NCBI GenBank assembly: GCA_026874595.1
Contig: CM049309.1
Span: 12,452,576 to 12,516,575, forward strand
DNA length: 64,000 nt
Source of the DNA: Sipunculus nudus
Lineage: Eukaryota > Annelida > Sipuncula > Golfingiida > Sipunculidae
Direction of reading: 5' to 3'
Position numbers and translations under genes: made by a program. The notes under the pieces were generated by a model, which saw nothing but the letters and a program-made list of their open reading frames with translations, was not told the origin of the DNA and ran no database searches. This document shows, one piece after another, positions 51,601 through 62,900 of the stretch (its first letter is position 1; each line of letters opens with the position of its first letter).

Positions 51601-54600
51601 GATTTTCATCTTAGGGCATTTTACTGGCATTTAATTTATGGAGAAAACATTCTTGTGAATATCTTTCAAGTTATAGTGTAACTGTATAGCACTGCCACCC
51701 ATATGTCTCATCCCTGTCCCCTACCTTGTGTTCTTTTCATTAAATACTCTCAATATTTAGCATAAATATTACAGCATATTCTATATGGTCAGACCAATGT
51801 CCAAAAAGCACCGAAAAGGACCAAAAAGCACCAAAAATGCTCCAATATCCTCACCTTTTTCTACTTATAAATGGTCTTATTTATTTTGTCATAAAATATT
51901 TTGGTAGTAAATATTTTGACAAATTTGATGCAAATATTTACTTAATTGTCAAAATAATCTGCCAACTGTTTCCACCATTATCAACTGTCACCGGTATCAT
52001 CCAGTGCCTATATGCACTGCTGACACCTGGTGGCAACTTTGCATACAAAATCATCACGAGCCCGATCACAGTTGCCAGTAATGTCAATATTTGAGTTATG
52101 TTGACAATCTCAATTTACACATTCATTCAAACATAGACCACTTGTGATGCTTGTGAAGAACTAATGCCTGACATACACTTTTCATCTATGGCTGTCAAGT
52201 ACCCTGTACCTACAAACTGCAAATGAATAATTTCAGAATCCAAGTAAACCTCATTTCAATCACTACATCTTTGAGAGTCTGTGTCTCGCTATCCGTGCTA
52301 CATGCAAAGCCAACCCAGGTGCTGTTACTGCATTTGAGAATGCCCTCTTCCCACCATTTCAAGATATTCTGCAACAAGATGTCCAAGGTAAGAAAATGGC
52401 ATTCTTTTAACAGAAAGATATACAGGGAATCTCTTGAGGGTACCTCTTTTTAACTCATTTTATACAGGAGTGTTATGGTATACCCACAGTCTGTCCATTA
52501 AATTTTAATTTCACCACGCTAACTTACTGGGGCTTTGATGGATTTTTACAAAACTCACCATTACAACTTACTAACAGATTATCTCTCCCAAGTTTCAGGA
52601 TGGGCAGCATCCAAGCATATTTAATAAGGTCACAGATCACCTGGCTACTTTGTGGTTTTGCAGCAATAACTAAGAATATGAAGGATTTTGTTCAAACTCA
52701 TCAGAAATGTTATTCAGTAAAATATCTCACCTAAGTTTGTTTTCCAGCAAAATCATGTATATTTAATGAAGTCATAGGTCACAGCACTTTAAAGGCACCT
52801 TGGTGACTTACCAAAAATCTTATGGGTTTTCATGAAACTCATACATATTTACCAATAGAGTTTCTCACCTGAATTACCTTTTTATTAAAAATGCAGCATA
52901 TTTTATGAGGTCAGAAGTGACCAGATACACATATCATTTGTATAATGCACATTTTCAGTGCTCTTGTTTTATGGGTACTTATCTGTAATGGACACTTGAA
53001 GCAGTTCAGTGACAAGTTTGTTAGTGCAGAAAGATATACAGGGAAACACTCTCTTCAACAGATGCTTGAAGACAAGTATTCTGTAGAGTCCAGTTAGAAG
53101 TAGACATGGGAGTTTGGCAGTGGACCTCTCTAATACAGACACCCACAGTGTTCATAAAAGAGAGGATCCACTGTAGGATATTAGTTAACTTTAAATGAAC
53201 ATGATCTTTCTTGGTAAATGTACTTTATCATCAGACTGCAGGAAAAACCCAATTGATGTTACGTTCTCATTTTTACATATATACATTTAGCATCTTTTCG
53301 TTTTACTTTACTTGAATTGGTTTTTTAAAAATACAGAATTAAAATTAAGTGTAAACATTTGCATTACTTGTAACAGTGGGTTAAGTAAGGTTTATGTGAC
53401 ACAGTTTTCAGTAAAGTAGTTGAATAAATAACATGACATCATCCTTAAGACAAGCTATGGTAGCGATTTTTACTTAGTATTTTTTGGTCACTGTTCACTT
53501 GAATCCTGCCACTTGATTCATGGTAGTTTTACTAGACAAGCCAGATGTAGTTTTATCAAAGATCAGCTGCAATGGTTTATTCATGCTAAAAAGAATGGGC
53601 CCAATTCTTTTATTTCTTTTACAGAGTTTATGCCATATGTGTTCCAAATCCTGTCTCTGCTATTGGAGATGCACACAGACACAATCCCGGAGCCGTTCAT
53701 CGTTTTGTTCCCGTTTCTGCTGCAGCCAGTCCTGTGGGAACGACCTGGCAACATTCCTCCCCTGGTCCGACTGCTCCAGGCATTCATCTTAAGAGGAGCC
53801 AGCCAGATACAGGGAGATAAAATAGTAAGTCGGTAAACTTCATCAAAATTGGTGTCATTATGCCTCCCTAACATGGGGGGAGACCTACAGTGTTAAGTCT
53901 ATCCGTGGTAGTGTCTGTGTCATTTCTTGAGAATTTGATAACTTTTGAACGACTCAACATTTTTCATGAAATTCAAAATTTAAATTGTTTTAAACAATAT
54001 ATCGGACAAGTTCATAAACCAAAGACTTTGACCATCATCATCAAGGGGAAATAGGCCAGATAGAGATTTTTTGTGAACCCCATACTTTTGAGGTATTCCA
54101 TATTTTTCCCCATACTTTTGAGGTATTCCATATTTTTTCCTGAAATTTGAACACTTAATTGTTTCAACCAAGTTCTTTGACGAGTTAGAAAATTTGACCT
54201 TGACCTGGAACTTCATGGTCAAATGAACCGGAAAAGAAATTATTTGCAGATGCTATGACTTTTTTACCACTGTATATTTTCATAAAATTTGAAATTTAAA
54301 TTGTTTCTACAAATAAATCAGACAAGTATGAAAACCAGTGACCTTGACCTTCATCATCAAGTTCAAATAACTGATATAAAAATGTTTTGTGAACCCCATA
54401 ACTTTTGAAGTATCACATATGTTTTTCTCAAATTTGGATCACCAGTTGTTTCAACCAAGCTCTTTGACAAGTTAGAAATCTGGCAACCCTGACCTGGATC
54501 TTCATGATAAAAGAAATCACATGTATTCACAAATCTTGTGAATTATGAAGTCATCTATTTTCTTCCCCCTCAAATTTAGTAATAGGAGGCCCATTTATAG

Positions 54601-56866
54601 TTTTGGTCTCCAATCTTTAATGGATGGGGAAAGGTTCTATTTGCGCCTAAATCATCATATTTAATCACAGGAAATTGATAATTGTGATATCAGTAGTTCT
54701 GATTTCAGAGAGTAAATGTTTGGTACATATAATACACATTATGTATAACTAAATATTTAATTATATACATACTTGCAGAATAAGTCACCTAATTTAAAAT
54801 TTGAATACTTGTAACAGTTTCAAGTTTGTATATCCAGGTGACCTACTGATAAAATGAACATGAAAGCAGAAAAGAAATTGTTTCAAATGTAAAGATATAT
54901 TAATTCTACTTATAAAAATATAATAGTTTTAAAAAAGTTGAAATATATTTTTACAAGTATTGGTTCCTCAGGTAAAGCACATAGCCTTACTCAGTCACAA
55001 AATGAGGTCCTGATTTTCTATTCTTTGATCTATGCTTATGTCATCAATAGTTTTTTATTTACCAAATGAATTTGTTTTTGTTATGTCAGATACAGATGAC
55101 TCAAAAACAGTTTCACCACAATAGTTTGACTGATCAAGGATGAGTTATCACTGTTTATGCAATACATGACATTAACTTTTGAAAATATTTGCATATTTTG
55201 GTTTTAACGGTAGCTTTTATTTGCCATACATGGATTTGTCACTTACCCTACAAAAATCTGTGATCGTAGGTAGGAACACATAGTATGATCCACATTGAAT
55301 TTATTGCATGTTTTATTGTTTGTTATTGATATATATCTTCTGTTTTTTAAAGATAAATGTATAGGTAATTGGAAGTGGTATTATCAAGATGATTTCATTT
55401 CTCCACAAAGTAAAATGGCTAACTTAAAATAAGAAAATTCATATCTTTAGGTAAAGGTTTATATTGGGCCCACTTGGCCAGTCAGACAAGTAGGAGAGGA
55501 CTTGGGTTGGTCAACCACTATTTTCTGGAACTTCTACTTGCCCTGGGCAAGAATTTAACCATTAATTTTGAGCCCTGAATTGTCAGTCCTCTAAAATATT
55601 TGGTGTAGACTTTTGCTGACATCATACTAGGTTATATGATGGTTCTGATATCTGCTGATTTTTTGCTACAGAATGGTCTGCTAGGTGTGTTCCAGAAACT
55701 GATTGCATCCAAGGGAAATGACCACCAGGGATTCTACCTACTCAGCTCTATGGTGGAACACATGCCACAGTAAGTGTTATAATGTAGAGAGATTCAAAGG
55801 TAGAAATGCAAATACACAGCATCATTTTAAGGCCCAAAGTCTTGAATTTGCACCCAGTTCAGCACATATTCCACAGACAGCTATTTAATAGGTAGAAATT
55901 TTAACTGCAACTCTAGCAGTGTTTGACTGATCAGATTTTGTATAAGGTAAAGAATATGTTTTTAGTCTGGTTTCACTGACACTGTCAGTTTCATCGGACT
56001 TCACCTTACTGGTCTTTCGGGCCTTTTCCTTTTTGTAGCTTTTATCAGCTCCCTGGGAATCGTACAACTCATGCAGCCCTATAGGGTAATTCATTCTATA
56101 TATTTTGCCTGCCGCCATGCATAACCAGTACCCATTCACTCATGGGTAAAAAGGGCACACCCTTGTGGTAAAGACTTTGGCCAGGGGACTCATTGAGAAA
56201 GCCGGTCGGATCAAGACTTGAACCCCCATCATTATAGTCACAATTCCAGCACCCTAACCATTATGCCACCACACTCAACTTGTCTGATAGATATGACATC
56301 ATCACTCTTTACAGTTCAAAGTTAGATCTTTTTCTGTAAATTTCTGTTCTAAAATGTAAACTACAGTTTTTTAGTGTAGTTAGAAATATAAACAGATTAT
56401 CCTTGGTATTCATTATGTAACCAAATCTTGTTGGAAACATCAGACCCCTATTAGAATGATCAATAGGAGGTGGGGCAGGCGTACAGACCTGTCACAGTTC
56501 AACAACCTCATCCCAAGTCATCTCAAGTACAGAGCCATCCACTAATACCAATCAATAGCTCCATTAGCCAAAAAAAAGGTAGGGTTCTCAGGCACCATAT
56601 TTGTCAATGTTTTAAATATTTTTTTTAATATCAATGAAAACTTAACAATTTTGAGCTGCCACTCAGACATTTCTTTCAACAAGATAAAATAATACAATTA
56701 AATAGATAATTTTGTTATGTAGTGCTTTTACCTGTTTAGTAAAACAATTCTGTTATTATCATGCTTTTCCCTGATCATATGACATTTATATCAAACATAC
56801 AAAAAAGGGTTAATAAACAAATTGTCCTCGCACATTGATTTCTGAAAAATGTGCCTGAGAACCCAA

Positions 56867-56910
<44 letters not shown>

Positions 56911-59900
56911 CTTGTTATGAAATCGCAGTAACAGTAGGACAATCCTTTGAATTAAACTTTATTATGGTGATCCAGATTTCCTTCCAAATTAATTGGATTG
57001 TTCCTCTGTTGTTTTCCGAACCCTCCCCAAAATTTCAGCAAATATATTCTGAAATTTTAAAGACGGTAAATTATAATACCTCTTGCCTCTTGACAGAAGT
57101 ATATGCCACATCAAACAGTATTTCTTGAGAAAATCATCGACTGTCTACATCTGGATTTATGAATTGAAATACTGCAGTGTAACATCCAGTGTTTTTACTC
57201 CTTGCACTTTTCTGTGGTATAATGGTATTATGTGACAGCTTTGGAAGAATAATGAAATTGCAAGTAATTGTATAGTTTAAGAGACTGACATCTTTGGTGA
57301 CTATAAACCCAATATTTACCTTTGTACCTTTACTAGGCTTGCCAAAGACCATTGATACTAAGATGTATTTTAGAATTTGATTATATCATCATCGCACTCT
57401 TTAATTTGAGGATTAGGACATGGCCCAAAAAAAGTGTTATTCAGCTTTAAACTCCGCTTGTTCATGTCACCTTGACACCAAGCTCTCTGTGGAGATTCTT
57501 GCCTTGACACTGTCCTCAGAGTACTTTCATATCGCACTTCGATGCCTCTGGCCTTATTTTCTTGAAACTGCTCATAGGGGCGGCCATTTTGCATACACAT
57601 TTAAACCCAGATGTCACAGGTCAAGTGTGTATTGTGTCAGTATTCTCGGTTTGTATTTATCCTGGCTAAGGCAGGTGCATCCAGTGTTAATGTGTACAAC
57701 TGGTTCTGATTGGGGTTTCTCCTAAGATTCTCTATCGTCAAGATATTTAAACTTTTTCTCTATCTTTCTTACTCTACCTTTGAAAACATGAATGTGCCAA
57801 TGCAGATATAATGTATTTTCTTTCTTTTGCAGAAATATTCTTGGGAACTATGTAAAGCAAATATTTGTGCTCCTGTTCCAGAGGTTAACCAGCTCAAAGA
57901 CAACAAAATATGTAAAAAGTATGGGAAGATTTCCATTTTACACAAAAATCCTTAAAAATGCAGTAGTTTGTCAATTTATTAAGCAGTGAGGATTGTCACT
58001 TATTAAAAGTGTTATTTGCTTCTGCCAATGAAACATGCTTATGTTTTATATTTATTATTTGTTAGAGACAGGCAACATCTTATATGCCTGAGTATTTTTG
58101 GTTATATTTTATTTTAGACTATACAAATTCTGACTTTCTTTACATTTAAATTACAGCTTTTGTTGTATCATACCAGCTTTTAAGCTTTAGATGTCAATTT
58201 TGAATGTGATTTACTGAGCCTTTGAGCCTTATAAAATCTTACATGATAATAATATATAATTATTAGAATAATATGTTGCATTTAAATGTCATGCATGATA
58301 TTACTCATTTTAATTTAGATAATGTTAAATTTGATGTTACTGATCACTAAATGATAATGTAAGTATTGATTCATTTATATTTGCCGTCTACTCAGTCTTG
58401 AAGGATGTTTTTTAGCTCAGTTGACTGTAATCATCTGAGCTATAGCGATCACTCTTTGTCCATCGGCCGTCCGGCCGTCTGTCCGTTAACAAGGCACAAA
58501 TCGTAACCACTGGACCTGGAATCTTCTAACTTTACCTCCAGGGAGGTCCATGAAAAATCTCCTTGGAAACCTAGAATTAGGTCTCTGTTACCCATATTCT
58601 TCAAGCTATGGGGCTCCGAAAACCCCCCCAGAATAATGAAAAATTTTATACAAAAGCTCAAATATCTGAACAACTAATGCATTAATCACCATGATTTTTT
58701 GCATGGATATTGATCATGGAGTGTTACATCAGTTTCTGCAGACTGGTGGCACCACCTATATTTTTTTTATTTTTTACGATTTTTTTTCTCTATTTTGAGA
58801 CCTCAAAAGATGCCGTCATCTGTTAACAGGGCACAAATCGTAACCGCTGGACCTGGAATCTTCTAACTTTACATCCAGAGAGGTCTATGAAAAGTCTTTC
58901 CGGAAAACCTGGAATAAGGTCTCTGTTACCCATATTCTTGAAGCTATGGGGCCCAAAGTACCTCCCAGAATAACTAAAAATTTGATACAAAAGCTCAAAT
59001 ATCTGAACAACTAATACATTAATCACCATGATTTGTTGCATGGATATTGATCATGGGGTGTTACATCAGTTTTCTGCAGACTGGTGGTGCCACCTGTATT
59101 TTTTTATTTTTTACGATTTTTTTCTCTATTTTTGAGACCTCAAAAGATGCCGTCATCTGTTAACAGGGCACAAATCATAACCGCTGGACCTGGAATTTTC
59201 TCACTTTACATTCATAGAGGTCTATGAAAAGTCTTCCTGGAAACCTGGAATTAAATTTCTGTTACCCATATTCTTCAAGCTGTGGGACTCCAAAGTACCT
59301 TGCAGAATAACTAAAAATTTGATACAAAAGCTCTAGTATCTAAACAACTAATGCATTGATCACCATGATTCTTTGCATGGATATTAATCATGGAGTGTTT
59401 CATCAGTTTCTGCAGACTGGTGGCAATACCTGTATGTTTTTTTGGTTTTTTTTTTACAATATTTTTTCTCTATTTTGAGACCTTAAAAGATGTCATCATC
59501 TGTTAACAATGCACATATGGTAAACGCTGGACCTAGAATCTTCTCACTTTACATCCAGATAGGTCCATGAAAAGTCTCCTTGAAAACCTAGAATTAGATC
59601 TCAGGTACCCATATTCTTCAAGGTATGGGGCTCCAAAGTACCCCCCGGTATAATGAAAAGTTTGTTACAAAAACTCAGGTATCTGAACAACTAATGCATG
59701 ATTTTTAGCATGGATATTGATCATGGGGTGTTACATCAGTTTTTTGCAGAATGGTGGTGCCACCTTAATTTTTCGATTTTTTACGATTTTTTGGTCTATT
59801 TTTGAGACTTTAAAAAATGCAGTCATCTGTTAACAGGGCACAAATCGTAACGACTAGACCTAGAATCTTCTTTCTTGACATGCTGGGAGGTCCATGAAAA

Positions 59901-62900
59901 ATCTCCATTAGGTTCAATCTCCGTTGAAATTAGGTCTCTGTCACCCATATTGTCCGAGCTATGGGGCTCAGAAGTTCCCCCCAGAATAACAAAAAAAATT
60001 GATACAAATTAAAAGCTCTGGTATCTTAACAACTAGTGCATTGATCGGCATTATTCTGTGCATGCATATGCATCATGGAGTGTTTCATCAGTTTCTTGTG
60101 ACTGGTGGCGCCACTTGTATTTTTTTTTACGAAATTCTTTCTCTATTTTGAGACCTTAAAAGATGTGGTCATCCCTTAACAGGGCTCAAATAGTAACCAT
60201 TGGTCCTAGAATCTTCAAAACTTGACATCCAGTGAGATCTGTAAAAGTCTCCTTGGAAACGTAAATTAAGGTCTCTTTTACCAATATTTTCTGAGCTATG
60301 GGTCTTATAAGTACCCCTCAGAATAATATTTTACTAATATTCAGAACGATATTTTACTATTTTACCTTGAAAGATGTGGTCATCTGTTAACAAGGCACAA
60401 ATCATAATGACTGGACCTAGAATCTTCTTAGGTCGAATCCTAGGAGGTCAGTAAAAAGTCTCCTTTATTAACATGAAATTTTCTGTTACCCATATTCTCC
60501 AAGCTTTGGGGCTCGTACCCCCCAGATTAATGAAAAGTTTGATACTAAAGCTTCAGTATATGAATAACTAATGCATTGATTGCCATGATTCTTTGCCTAA
60601 TTGAGGTTTCATTAGTTCCTGCAAACTGGTGATGCCACCTGTATTTTTATGTCCCCCCCCCCCCCCCCCCGACAGGGGAGGCATATTGTTTTCAGTGCCA
60701 TAGTCTGTCAGTGTTTTCCTTATCTGAAGGATATCTTGTGAACATGATAACATTTTAAGGGCTGCATATTTTCCACCAAAATTTGAAACACTCATATCAA
60801 AATCTTGGAGGAGTTAAAAAAACTGGTGACCTTGGAGTTCATCTTGAAACCTGGTGACCTTGACAAGGATATTCAAGGTCAAATCAGTGGAATTATACTT
60901 GTTGTATTGAGAACACAAAAACTTTTGAAGGATTTCACATTTTGTCCCCAAATTAGGTACACCAATTGTTCCTATTAAAATCTCAGAGGAGTTCGAAAGC
61001 CGGTGACCTTGACCATCATCTTCAAGGTAAAATCTGCCAAAATGTAAAATTGTTTTCAACCCCATAACATTTGAAGTATTTCACATTTTTTCCTGAAATT
61101 TGGTACACGAATTGTTTCAACCAAAAACATGAAAAATTTGAAAAATCACTGACCTTGACTTTAATCTTCAAGGTCAAATCTGCAGAAATGTGAAATTTTT
61201 GTGAACCCCATAACTTGAAGTATTCCACATTTTGTCCTCAAGTTTGGTTCACCAATTGTTCCTACCAAAAGGCTCCTTGAATTCAGCTGAGCATCATGGC
61301 CCATGGGCCACTTGTTTATCTTTAAAATCTGTATCAAATGTCAGTTTACTATTCTTAAAATGGTAGGTAGTTACATGTGTCAGTATGACAGACAAGTATT
61401 TGTTCAATATATTTTAAAGGTTTGTATTTTGTGTAGTGAGTGTACTTCTTGCATAACCCAGGGCGTCAGAATAAAGTTCTAATTTATTTACATCTTTTTC
61501 TCTTTACTTTCAGGTCTGATTACTTTCTTTTGCCTGTTTTCAATTAAAAATGGTCCCACAGCTTTAATAGAAGTCATTGACAGTATACAAACAAAGTAAG
61601 TATATCATCAACCTCCACATGCTGTTTTGATCAATAAATATACTTGATATATTTATTTTAGGGCTCTATTAGAGTAAGTTTTATATACAATCTTTGACAT
61701 TAGAAAATTTTATACTTTTTAAGTTTATAGGGGTGACAGTATTGTACTTTATGTTTTTTTGGGTAGTTTTAGAAAACAAAATTAGGTTGTGTCTAAATTT
61801 AATTATTTTTGTCAAAGTGATCTGTAAACACTACATTTATTCAACCAGTTTAGCCTTGAGAGTGATTAATATGTATGTTAATGGTCTGTTGAATATATCC
61901 ATATCCACAGATTAAGTCCTTCATATATTTCAAGATGTATAGGAAATATATTTAAATGGTGTTTATCCTAAACTGCAGATGTTTATTATGACCTGTATAT
62001 CTTTTAGGATGTTTGGTATGGTGCTAGAAAGGGTATTTATCCCAGAACTGCAGAAGATCTCTGGTCATGTTGAGAAGAAGATTTGTGCAGTTGGCCTGGT
62101 CAAGATCCTGACAGAGGCACCAGCCATGATAAAAGGAGATTATGAAACCATGTGGTAAGAGCCTAACTCCTGTAATTTTTTAAAAATAAAATATAATTAA
62201 TGCAGCTAATGAAACCTTGTAGATATAACCTATTCCTTTAGTATATTTTCTCTTTCTGATTTTGTGATAGGTAGGTTAATTTAATTGTCAAACTATGCAA
62301 CACCAGCTGAAGCTTTAATAGTAGTAATACACTTCCTTTTTGAGACACCTGTGCAGAGGTCGCACAACTTGTAAACAAAATTGTCCTCGCTTATTCTTTC
62401 TGTGAAAAGTGTGAAGATGATTCAAACTGCTGGTAAGGCATGCCCACCATTTTCTTGAACATCTTGGCTATCCTGTTATTTTTACCCAATGCACTCATAT
62501 TTGTCCTCTGTGCCTTAAAAAATGGGTGAATATTCTGTTTTAAATTCTCCTTTACAGTCATGTTTTAGATACGTATTGTATAACATTGAATTACAGCAGA
62601 AGACCGAAACTGATATTAGTTGCGATGCTTGTACAGTGAAATCAAGTCAGATGACAGCCCTGCAATCACAACACAGCTGAAACAACCAGTATTTTTGGTC
62701 ACAGACTAATGTAAATCACACAAAGACCTACTAACACGACCATCCCACTAACACAACCACCAGGAAGCGGATCCGGGGGGGGGGGGGGTTCCGGACCCCC
62801 CCTTTTTTCATCTGAAACAACGTTTTTTAAGGGCTTCAGACAAAATTTTGCGGCCTGGACCCCCCCTTTTCCAGACCTGGTGACCTTTTTTTTTAGGGTT

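Noticed and set aside
57370-57600. 76-codon minus-strand ATG frame with a GGGCGGCCATTTTGC word near its start
   Set aside because: Lies inside a CSE1L intron, unrecognisable, with no splice or conservation support; the promoter-like word alone is not enough.
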